NCBI GenBank assembly: GCA_963693305.1
Contig: OY855907.1
Location: forward strand, 37,342,356-37,406,355
Source of the DNA: Meandrina meandrites
Taxonomy: Eukaryota; Cnidaria; Anthozoa; Scleractinia; Meandrinidae
DNA length: 64,000 nucleotides
Direction: 5' to 3'
The translations under genes were made by a program, and so were the position numbers. This document shows positions 49,453 to 59,559 of the stretch, piece by piece. The notes below the pieces were generated by a model that was not told the origin of the DNA, ran no database searches, and saw only the letters and a list, made by a program, of their open reading frames with translations. The first letter of the stretch is position 1. Each line of letters opens with the position of its first letter.

Positions 49453-49885
49453 CAGTTGAACCCCTATTAAGCGGTCACTCCCTATATTAAGCGGCCAGTT
49501 ACTTAAGTCCCGAAACCATTGTCAGTATAATACTGTAAATAACATCAGTTTAAGCGGCCACATCTATTAAGCGACCGCGGCCAGCTCTCTGCCGTCCAGA
49601 TGAGCGTTCTTCTATTGTTTTCGTCCCTATTTAGCGGCCAATAAGAATGATGTTTGGATTTAATTATTTTCTACAAGATCGGACAGTGACGGCTGATAAA
49701 ATCCCCCCTGATTCAAAGTTTATTGTCGTCTTCATGTGATTAGGTGAAAAGGCTTTTTACCCTATTTTGTATTGAAATAACGTAACCTTTTTAAAGGGCC
49801 TTATGCTAATTTCTGGCGGCCAACCTCTATTAAGCAGACAGTTACCATTTCTCCGAGAGTGGCAGCTCTGATAGGGGTTCTCCTG
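49453..49885. mobile_element. 433-bp pogo/Tigger-like MITE
   Basis: Left end CAGTTGAACCCCTATTAAGC, right end complementary (TGATAGGGGTTCTCCTG), flanked by TA on both sides (49451-49452, 49886-49887). Internal AAGCGGCCA-type repeats. TA duplication and CAGTTGAACC ends fit the pogo group; no transposase is encoded. Confidence 0.75.
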
Positions 49886-49920
49886 TACTAGCGCATAGCA
49901 CAGACAAACAAAGAAATAGT

Positions 49921-50150
49921 AAGTTAGTATTGTTATGTAATGTTACGCTATGTAAATGTATGTCGAGTAAGTATTGTATTATATTGTAAGTTAGTAAGCT
50001 CTTTATTGTAAAGTAATTATTTCATTGTACCTCGTCCTATAAAGTAGAGTTATTGTACTGTAAGTAAACTCTGCTTTGTATTGTTGTAACGTATTTGTGA
50101 ACAGAACATTAAAAAAAAATGAAAAACTCAAAAAAAAAAAAAAAAAAAAA
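49921..50150 (+). mobile_element. 5'-truncated retroposon with poly(A) and TSD
   Basis: A 230-bp insert ending in a poly(A) tail (about 50131-50150) after AACATTAAAAAAAAATG. AAGAAATAGT occurs immediately before it (49911-49920) and immediately after (50151-50160), a perfect target-site duplication of at least 10 bp. TGTAAGT/GTATTG-rich body, like LINE 3' UTR. Confidence 0.75.
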
Positions 50151-50890
50151 AAGAAATAGTCAAGTTATAAAACACAAACCACTTGAAGCCCAGCATCACC
50201 ACAAAGGATTGTATGCGAGCAGGGAAAAAGTTGTTGGAATAAGTTTTCGATCAAATTGCCTTTCTCCGATTCCAGAGACCACTGAGTAACCGGGCGATGA
50301 TTACTGAACCAAGAACGCGTTTTTTTTGTCCAGGTTTGGAAACATGCCTTTCATGCCCATAACTCTAAACTGTGACGTTGCTGGTCTTTAACGGAACTCG
50401 TTGAGTTACAACTGACCTCCGGTTTTCTCTCCTTATATTCAAGGGCCTTACACTTTTCTTAACAAGCCCTTTGGTAGCAAGCGCGGCTTTTCAGTTCAAC
50501 GGCTGTACTGTCCTGCTTGTGTTCCTACCAGGGGCCAGGCGTCGCTGTTGTTTTAACAACAGCGATGTTTAACATGTTTAAAAACATGTTAATTCTCGTT
50601 TCTAGTCTCCAAACACTTTATTCTTAGTACTATATATAAAATTGGAAAAAAAACGGGAATATCCACCACTTTCACTAACATTATGCACTGAGGTGAATAA
50701 TTGGTTTAGTATATACATACCACACAAGATAAATAACTAACGTACCAAAACATTACTTTCGGTAACCGAAACGAAATGGAAAGCTGTTTGTCTCTCTTCC
50801 GCTGCTCGGAGGTGAAAAGTGCTTTGCTAATCACCTCCGAGCTAACCAATCAGAACCCACGAAAAGCACTATTCGCTTGTGTGGTATATT

Positions 50891-51040
50891 TAACAATTAG
50901 ACCCGTAGCCTGCAAGGGCTACGGGTCAATAGCCCATGAGGCGAAGCTGAATGGGTAGTATCACCCAACTAGTCGGACAAAAAAAGCAATAATAAAGTTA
51001 GCAAATGCAAGTTGAAGAAATATTTAACAATTTATTTGGG
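50891..51040. repeat. Truncated copy of the 198-bp MITE with adjoining palindrome
   Basis: AACAATTAGACCCGTAGCC opens the palindromic element; AGTATCACCCAACTAGTCGG and AGCAAATGCAAGTTGAAGAA follow as in 16694-16891, then similarity is lost. Confidence 0.65.
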
Positions 51041-51231
51041 ATGAAACGTGCAAATGTAAATCGCTTGGGAAATATCATCTGGTATTACCCAATTTTGGCT
51101 ACATCACGTGACGTGATCTGACCAATCATGCGCGCGAAAAATATTGATGGATTATGAACTAAGATTAATTGCTGATCCAATGTTCAACTCGTGAACGCGT
51201 GCAAACGCAGAGGTTGGCTGGAAATATTACT

Positions 51232-51303
51232 GGCTTAGTAGCTCAGTCGGTGGAGCATCGGCGATCTAATCCGGCGGACGCGGGTTCAAATCTCACCGAG
51301 GTC
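51232..51303 (+). repeat. tRNA-Arg(UCU)-like sequence, probable SINE head or tRNA pseudogene
   Basis: A 72-nt segment can fold as tRNA: A box TAGCTCAGTCGGTGGAGCA, an anticodon arm with TCT in loop GATCTAA, and B-box-like GGTTCAAATCTC. The A box and the TCGG..TCTAATCCGG region match tRNA-Arg(UCU). Defects: A instead of U at position 33, several acceptor and T-stem mismatches and a B box departing from GGTTCGANTCC. More likely a SINE 5' part or pseudogene than a working tRNA. Confidence 0.6.
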
Positions 51304-51439
51304 AAAGAATTTTTTTCCCTCGTGTGATCCTCGATTTCTTTCTTGGGCTCACGCTCAGAAGGAAATCCTGCGCACAGACGTGTTATCCCCTACCTCCCCC
51401 TGCCGATTTTTTTTGGTCCGTAAGTGTTGTCGTTGTTTA

Positions 51440-52060
51440 TTTGGTAGATCTTAGCCAAGATACAAAAGTCCTACAAACAACGTTCAAATTATTATACATC
51501 GTATTATTTTCACTAAAAGAGAGTTGGCATTCTGTAACATTGCCCCGGACTCGAAATGTATCTACTGTGAACAGGATGACTCTATAGAAGATTGCTTTTT
51601 TCAATGTCCATCAGCGCTTCAATTCATCTCCAGTGCATGCAACTGGTTTGAGCAGAGGACAAATAAGCCTCTCGATCAGTATAAATTATTATAGAACATC
51701 AAAAAGCGGATCACGCAAACCTAATAGCAAATCTTTTTATTACATATTTAAGGCATTACTGATAATTTATAATAAAATGTGGGACAGCCAACTGACATTA
51801 AAAGAATTTCAAAATAAATTTAATAACTATTGTAGGACCTTAAAGATTAATAGCCCGTTTTCAATTTAATTATTGTAATAGATGGAAATGTACCGTATTG
51901 TTATGTATTGTATTTGAAATTGCATGGAAGTGTATTGGAGAATTGTTATACTGTAGTTAGCTGTTGTTGTTTGGTTTGTTTCTACTTTATTTTACTTAAG
52001 TTTGCTTGTAATGTGTAATTGTATTTGAATAATAATAAAACTTACTTCAAAAAAAAAACG
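51440..52060 (+). mobile_element. LINE 3' end (zf-RVT-like remnant)
   Basis: One frame reads FCNIAPDSKCIYCEQDDSIE then DCFFQCPSALQF, matching the CxxC...C zinc-binding stretch at the end of many non-LTR retrotransposon ORF2 proteins. In-frame stops follow within 40 codons. The segment ends ATAATAAAACTTACTTC plus an A9 tail at about 52060. Dead, 5'-truncated copy. Confidence 0.65.
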
Positions 52061-53281
52061 TCTGGTACATTTTATAGGAGATATAGGAGTCTTCCCCCTC
52101 CCTGCTCTCCCCTCTGGGCGGTCAGCTTTTAGACTCTAAGGTGGAGAGAGGCACTGTAAGCTGATAAGTGTCTTGCCCAAGAACACAACACAATGAGCGA
52201 CCTGGCCAAGGTCTCTCAGCTCGAGATTTCTGTGAGGTGACAGTTGATGTGGTCGAAGGCTGAATCGACTATCGCCTCATAGAAATCGCGAGTGAATAAT
52301 TTAATTGTTTTAGTTAAATTCTAATTAGATTTCCCTCATATAAGGAAATCCATTTTAAATAGTATAAACTTCACGCTTTAGCGAAGAATCCCGCAAGGAC
52401 TGAATTATTTTTTGAAACTCACAGCTATGCACGGCATGCGTTAAGAAGCTCATTCATCAATTTCCAGGTTTTTTAATTCGCGTAACATGTACACTTACTG
52501 TCATTCTTTTATTTCTTTCGGAAGAATCATCTACTATTAAATATTTCTAAATCTTCCTCCGAAACGTCGGAGAAACGAGCAAACGGCGCCATTTTGTAGA
52601 CGACCTCAACGCCACTGCACACTGATATAATGGCTGATAGTGTACGATAGCTCAGCCAATAAGATTGCAGCATTTGCACCGGGTCACCAGTAGAATCCTA
52701 TTTATCATGATTAGTTTTCGATTATGTGAAGAGCAGCTTCAGTTTTTCAGTAGCTCTAAAAATATAACTCGGTCCAATATGGTGAATCTACTTAGGGTGT
52801 AATATTGGAGATCGGGAAAAATCGATCTCGAAGACGGCGCTTGGTGAAATTAAGTTTCGCTTGATACAGTGAAGAAATGAACACTATTAAGGTACAGTGA
52901 TCACATAAACATAACAATATGTTATTTTTCTATGTTAAGAACTTGTTATAGTATAAAGTTCGCTTAAACAATCTGCGTCACTTAAGAAGCCATAAACATC
53001 ACAGGTTTTAAATTAATATCTAGTATTTGCTAAGATGTCCTGATTTTGTTCATGATCAACAATTAAAATACATTTCAGATTTCATTGAGCTACACGTTTG
53101 CTTTGTGAGTATTTTTAGATTTAAGCCTTTTTGCCTCAATGTCTGCAAAAATCCACTGGAAAGGCAGAAGGATTCGAGGATACAAAACCACTTTACTGAT
53201 TGAAAGAAATTTATACTGAAATAAGTACATGATTCGTGTTTTGAGCTTGCGATGAATGTAATGTGTTGCTTTGCCTTTTAG

Positions 53282-55584
53282 AAGATTCTTCCAAGCCGAC
53301 ATCAGATGCTTTTTACATTGTTGATCGCCTTGGTGATGTGGATCATTTATTCAGGTATTATGAAATATCTGCTATGGTAATGAATTCAGTCTCACTGCCA
53401 ATATATGTACATGCTTGGAAAGGTAAAAAAACAAACACAGTAGAATTGCGATTTCGCGAACCCTTGATTTCTCAATTTTCCAGATAACTGTAACTAGAAG
53501 TCGTTACCATGGATTTGAATCACTCAGCTCAACACTGTGATTTTAACCCGATTTATCGAGGCTCCGATTCCTCGACCCAATTTCCGACAAGTAACCTTGA
53601 AGATTTCAGAAATCGGGATTCTACTGTATATAAAGTTAGTGAAACTGCTGGTCTGTGGCCCGAACACATGCACGCTGCAACACTGCGTATAAAAACATCG
53701 TTTGTCCACTGTTTTATGCTTCTGGCCCCGGTTGTGCAAAGGCTGGATAATGCTATCCACCGGATAAATCGCTATCCAATGGATAAATGTCAACAAAACA
53801 AACTACGCTATCCACTGAGAAAATATGTGAAGGGAAGGCACAAAACACATCCAACGGCAATCTCGTTCCCAGAGTCCACGTTCCCCTTGATCAGCAGTCG
53901 GTTCCGCCGGACAAGGGTAACGCGGGCTCTGGGAACGAGATTGATCCAACGGCTTAATCCAACGGCTTGGTCAGGATCTCACGCATGCGCACAACCTATC
54001 ATCCAGGCAGTGGCAGCCATGGACAGCTGGTTTCGACCTTGTTAGGCCAGTGAGCATGGCATAGCCACTAAATAGTGACTTATCCGGTGGAAACCGTTTT
54101 CCAGCCTTTGAACAATGCGACCCTGAATAATGAAATGTTGCGCATACACGAATGGGCATGTCATCATCAGTCCGCATATGGCATCAACAAGCTTTCTCCA
54201 TTGCAAGCTGTGAGGATTGCCGCCAGTTAGGTAATGTTGCAAAAATTAGAGAATAGTTCTACTTTCCTTGCAATGCGCAAAGCAACGTTTAGTTGCATTG
54301 AATGCAGTCCCCGGGCATGCAGGTTGCAAAAGTGAGATGTTACGTAAATTTTTTTGACAACGGCCGGGCAATACAACGTTTGTTGCGTTGCAAGTCACAC
54401 TGAATCAGTGCCTCGTGTAACACAAGATAAATTTGTTGTCAGAAGGGAAGCTATACGACAAAGTAGCTTCAGTATTTCTTGATTGCGACAGCTAAAGGTA
54501 TAGATTTTTTTTCACTGTTCGTCATATTCACCTTAATGACTGCGTAATTTTTGCTTACTTTTTATTTTTAATTCAAGGCTTCACGTTTACAAGAAATTTT
54601 GGTGTGAAAAAACCTCCTAGTTACAATTTCATGATGAACCCAAATCTTACAAATAGAAGCTGTCAGCACAACAAGGAAGATGCCAGGCCTTGTTTAAAAG
54701 ACGCGTTTAAAGACATCTTGCTTGTCATCGTCTACAATTATCCATTCTACGACAGCATACCTCATCTGATTGCTCTGTATAAACCTGCCTTCCCTCATCT
54801 GTTATTCTGCGGTCCGCCGAACAATACCTCGCGCCCAGGGATTTCCTTGGTCGATATCATTCGCGGTTACCTGGGATACGAGTGTCTTGGCAAAGCAATA
54901 CGAGAGCATCCGGGATACAAGGGATATCTCTACAGCAATGATGACGTCATACTGAAATACTGGAAGTTCCCGGATTTTAAGCAGGAAAAGATTTGGGAAT
55001 CGTCCAGTTTGATTTCTTCTCAGCTTGTTGAAGGGCCTGTGAGCTCAAAATGGCACTGGTGGAAATCTTATTACGGTTTGAATAATTGCCGAAGAGCTTG
55101 TGAAGTTGTAACGAAAATGTCCTTCGAGGAGAAGAAACTGAACGGAGCTCGTCTTTTAAATACTCTTTTAAAGAACGGTAACGGAACACTGCAGTGCTTT
55201 GCCATGCGCGCGGACGTTTTATATATTCCTCAAAAGCACGCTACAGCGTTTTCAATTCTTTCAGAAACGTTCTACAAGCAAAAGGTTTTCCTGGAAATTG
55301 CCGTGCCGACAATAAATCGTTTTCTGGAACGAAAAGAGAACATCGGTCGCCTCCCTGGCCGCTATATCAGACATCATAAGGGAGGACCTCGAGTTACTGA
55401 TAGTAGGCTGTTTTGGGATCTCTACTTCACGAATGATAAGTACTTTTTTATCCATCCTTTTAAACTTCATGGAAAAGAACTCGATAACAAGTTTAACTTG
55501 GTCATGTTTAAGGTCTTTCTGATAGAGAGAGTCAAAGCACTGACAAACTGCAATACTGATAGGCACCGAAATGATTTGATTTAA
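53282..55584 (+). CDS. Type II membrane glycosyltransferase-like protein, copy 3
   Basis: The anchor exon ends at 53354 with IIYSG-type donor; its first in-frame ATG is 53306, but the reading continues upstream to an acceptor-like CTTTTAG at 53281, so the exon may be 53282-53354 with a further 5' exon (a possible MNTIK exon sits at 52877-52891 before GTACAG). The lumenal exon is 54578-55584. From ATG 53306 the product is about 351 residues. Membrane helix TLLIALVMWIIYS; lumenal blocks FYDSIPHLIALYKPAF and YSNDDVILKYWKFPDF with the paired aspartates; an NGT sequon. About three quarters identical to copies 1 and 2 and clearly the oldest branch. Frame intact. Reaction unknown. Confidence 0.75.
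53438..53626. mobile_element. 189-bp MITE with CAGTAGAAT ends, in intron of copy 3
   Basis: CAGTAGAATTGCGATTTCGC at the left and AATCGGGATTCTACTG at the right; TA follows the right end. pogo-like style. Confidence 0.65.
53724..54125. mobile_element. Foldback element with CCCCGGTTGTGCAAAGGCTG end
   Basis: Left CCCCGGTTGTGCAAAGGCTG plus GGATAA-type repeats; right side TTATCCGGTGGAAACCG then CCAGCCTTTGAACAATGCG. An inner hairpin at 53862-53943 (AATCTCGTTCCCAGAG / CTCTGGGAACGAGATT) is a second element inserted in it. The 178-codon frame across this segment is an artefact. Confidence 0.65.
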
Positions 55585-56931
55585 CACCCTCTTAGCTATT
55601 TCAAAGACGTTCGCTTGCTTCTCGTTTCGGGTTTGGAAGTAGGCACCACCTCCCAGGTGCTCCGCGACATTTCGCGCTCCGAGCCCTCCGATCGTGTGAG
55701 CTGACTTACAACCAAGTCTGAACGCTCCCCTTCCAAAAATCATCCCCCTTCTAATAAGCGCCCCATTTTGAATGTGTTTTCGTTAATAATCACACCTGCT
55801 CTAGTAGGGGCCCCTACCCTAATCAATACGCGCCCCTGTTATGGAAGTGCTCGTTATTCCAATTAGCACTCCTCTTCCACCGTACGGAAAAAGATGCGAC
55901 TTGTACGGGTTACCCAAAATTCGTAGTGCATAAAACCCCTAAAAACGCACAAGCAAGTTCTAAAAGCTCTCAACCTGGGATACACAATGCTGTACAGAGT
56001 CAGATTTTACAAAACGCATGGTTCCTATGTGCCTATTGGCTCTGTTAGGATCGTCAGGTATAATATTGTGGTAAAATTTAGAGCCGCCATATTTTCCCGT
56101 ACGGCGGATTATAATGCTAGTGAAGGTGGCTCAAAACGGTTTATTGAATTTTTCAACACCTCAATTTTGACGGATCGATACTACAAGTCTTTTCTAGTTG
56201 ATCAGTGCAACAGTTATGGTATCAAACAGATACCTAATCACTGGTGAACAGGCTATGATTACTATCTTGACATTCAAGTTTCCAAAGCAATGGTATAACC
56301 TGTTAAAAACACCCTTAATTTTTGCTTAAAGTGCTTATAACTCGAGGATAAGTCAGGTGACCAACATTTTTTTTTGTCGAATTGTAATCAACAGGATAAA
56401 ATACAAATTTCAGTTAAGTTCTAAAAATTCTGTACATAGCGTTCATAGCCACCTTAAATTTGCAAGAAGAGTGGTTCAAAGACCCATCAAAGTCGAAGTC
56501 TTGGAAAGTGTTTTAAACAGTAGCCAGCCACGTACTACCGTGTCTAAACAAAGGTAATTTTCTTCTTCTTTTTCTTCCTGTTATTATTGTTTTTTTTCTT
56601 ATAAATGCACTATTTGTAAAATTTTGATTTTGAAATATTAATAATGATGTAAACGAAAATCAGATTTTACGAACAGAAATATGTAAACAAGTTTATATAT
56701 GTTTTGTATTCACCTCAATTTGTGATGTTATAACTTGTGTACATAGAAGCTTAGAGCATGTAAAAGCTTTTAGCGTGTTGTTATGTGGGTAGGCTATTGA
56801 AATTTTTACTGACATTACCTCATGGAAAAAACTTAAGGAAAAACAAAATTTGTATATTTTTTGCCAGATACACCTAAGATTCAAGTTTGTATGAGAAGTA
56901 CTCAATAAAGTTTTGATTATTTAAAAAAATA

Positions 56932-56973
<42 letters not shown>

Positions 56974-57938
56974 CAAAACGTGACGTTATCTTGCATGGAT
57001 CTGAACAATCAAAATTTACTTAAAAAGAGAAGAGAGGAGACCACACGGAGCGCTTCCACTGTAATGTTAAACTCTCTCTACCGCTGTGTGAACAAACTCG
57101 ATTCCTCCTCAAGCGATGATCTTCTTTATTCTCCTAACCAAGCAAATGGGCATGTATTGACACTGTTATGAGAAATCTGCTTTTCATCTTTCAAAACACC
57201 TGTCCTTTTGAGAAGCTATTTTAAAGTCTTTTTTTTTTTAAATTTTAAACTTTTTAAAACAGAATCTAGCCTCAGGATATTGATCCAAACTCTGGTTTTG
57301 TGCATACACATTTCAGGTTTCAAAGTTTTTGTGTTCGTGTACACTTTTCTCTAGTTTCATTGTTAAAAGCAACACATTTACGTTTTTCCAAACAGTGTGC
57401 AGATGTCATTTGCCCTTAGTGACTTTTCCGCTTAAACAACTCGAAGCCATTCTGTCTGCATGAATAGTCCAATTTCAAAGTGGGTTTAAAAGTTATGACA
57501 TGTCTTTTACTTTTAGATCATAGTATACCATTAGCTTACAAGCATAATCTACGGCAAAATATCAAAAGGCAACATATTTGTTTAACATATTCCGATTATG
57601 CTTCGAGCCAAAGATTTTTGTTGCGAAGTTTAACAAGCAAAAACCTTTTGGCAAAAATTTATCATTTGATATCTCAGGAAATGTAACATGATTGTTCGAG
57701 AACTGAAGTTTTTATTCTTTCGAGTATCTTTTGTGATTCCTCACAAAATAAAAGTAAAAGCGTTTCCATATTGGGATATTCTTTGCTTTCCAATTTACAT
57801 GTTTTGAAAAAGAGTCGCTGACGTACAGCACTTCGAGAAGGAAATATCTTATTAAAAAGCAAAACTCAGAGATTTTTCGGCTACAGTAACAGCCCTGAAA
57901 GCAAGCGAGACACTTGTAGTTGCGATCTCGATTTCAGA
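55585..57938. other. Spacer between copy 3 and GPCR copy 2
   Basis: No gene recognised. Contains a (TTA)n microsatellite at about 56932-56973 and, from about 56980, the 5' flank shared with the duplicated GPCR unit at 60120 onward (AAGACCACACGGAGCGCTTCC-type match, TGTATTGACACTGTTATGAG). Confidence 0.5.
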
Positions 57939-59082
57939 ATGGTTTTTCCGCAGGTCATTGCAGGATTCCATGCTGTTGTCAACGCCATTGGTCTGCCTGT
58001 AAATTTACTGGTAATAGTGACGATCGTCTTGGAGAGAAGATTTCACGTGATGCGGTATATTTTACTCGCCAGCCTCGCAGCGTCAGATTTTCTCTTTTTA
58101 GTTCTCGTGAACTCATTCCGCATCGCAAGCATCACACGGGAAAGATGGCTATATGGCCAAACAATGTGTTTTCTCAATCCATTCTTTGTGAGATACTTCT
58201 ACATTAACACAGTTCTTCATCTGGTAGCCGTGTCTTACGAGCGATACAGCGCCATCGTCAAATCCCCCATGACGTATGATGGTACGATTACCAAGAGAAG
58301 AATGGTGTTGATGATTTTCATCTGGTTAGCACCGATCCCGTTTTCCATCGGTCCGTTCCTCGGGTTGGGACAGCAGTATGTCTACAATCCAGAAGTGTTC
58401 TTTTGCGAGCAGGCTTGGGGATTACGCAGTGATTCATCTGGAAGGACCACAGTAATTGTAGCCATTATCGTCTTTGTGGTGCCCTGCCTGATAATCCTTT
58501 TCCTGAACTGGTCGGTCTTCAAGACGGCAAATATTCTACAGCGAAACGTAGTGCAAGTGGGAAACCTAGACGGTTCTGACATTTCTGAAAACCATTTGCA
58601 AGAAATGTCAAGGAGAAGGATCGAAAGGAAGGCAGCTGTCGATGTTTGTGTTATCATCGTGGCATTTATGGTGTGCTTTCGTCCCGGTTGGATTACTGGT
58701 CTCTGCCGTCAGCTTCTCAAGAGAAGTGAAGTTCCAGCTGAGCTTATACAAGTTACCAATGTCATCTTTTTCATCAGTGCCGGGGCCCCTGTGCAATCCG
58801 ATCATCTATTCCATCCGGAAAAGAGAGTTTCGAGCCGGCCTTAAGAATGTGTTCAGACGGATGGGAGTCTGTGGAAGCTCTGTAACCAACTACCAAAATA
58901 ACGGAACTGGCGTAAACAACTTTGCATTGAGAGCCAACTTCGGAACAGAAACCGCCACTACAAGAGCGACAGCACCACAGGCAGCCCAGGATCAGGATGA
59001 GGGATTATATGGCAGCACAGGACGAACTGAAATAAATCGCCAGAGAAGTCATCTTCCTCCGATTCAAGAGATCACTGAGTGA
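57939..59082 (+). pseudogene. Orphan class A GPCR, copy 2, frameshifted in TM7
   Basis: Starts MVFPQVIAGFHAVVNAIGLP and follows copy 3 almost residue for residue through TM6. At about 58783 seven extra bases (GGGGCCC) interrupt the codons between GCC and CTGTGCAATCC, so the frame ends at 58844 instead of giving LCNPIIYS. The downstream frame then continues intact (NPIIYSIRKREFRAGLKNVF, then the tail) to TGA at 59080-59082. TM6 also has CFRPGW where copies 1 and 3 have CFLPGW, an arginine in a helix. Thus a recent pseudogene, or an assembly error at a GC-rich spot. If read as translated, the product of 301 residues lacks TM7 and helix 8. Poly(A) signal at 59550-59555. Confidence 0.75.
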
Positions 59083-59549
59083 CTGAGCAAAAAAAGGAAC
59101 CCTGAGAACAATAAGGTCTCACCGCTCAGGTATGCAGTGACTGTTTCAATATAAATTGTCAAGGAAAAAAAATTGTCCCTTACATTGTAAACATTTCGGT
59201 GAAAACATTGATAGTTGACGATATAATGTTCAGTTAAGCCCTTACAGTCGGTGTCGTAACTTGGTAGTTAAATTACTGACAAGCAGAAATTTTAAAATTT
59301 AACTCTTGGTATTGACTTGGAAAGAAAAACATATTTCCGATTCTTTTACTGAAAGTTCTAAAACCCTCGTGACAAAAATGGAGCCCGTGTGGTTCACGTG
59401 CTGTAACGTGACCTTATTTTACTGATTTTGTTCATTTGTAATTTTCACGTCAAGTATTGGTTTAAATAGCTAATGCAATATTCAATGAACCGTTAGAAGT
59501 AGAAGTGTAAATACTGTGTAATTGTGGTTTGATTTATGCCGAGAACAGG

Positions 59550-59555
59550 AATAAA
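59550..59555 (+). terminator. Poly(A) signal, GPCR copy 2
   Basis: AATAAA in GGAATAAACTTCATT, about 470 nt after the tail stop; the same signal is at 63922-63927 after copy 3. Confidence 0.6.
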
Positions 59556-59559
59556 CTTC

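Noticed and set aside
51232..51303. Functional tRNA-Arg gene
   Set aside because: Missing U33, damaged B box and stem mismatches.
53509..54045. 178-codon frame
   Set aside because: It crosses two MITEs and a nested hairpin; no domain, and the sequence is palindromic.
55987..56247. 86-codon frame RVRFYKTHGSYVP...
   Set aside because: No recognisable domain, no splice context; may be a repeat remnant.
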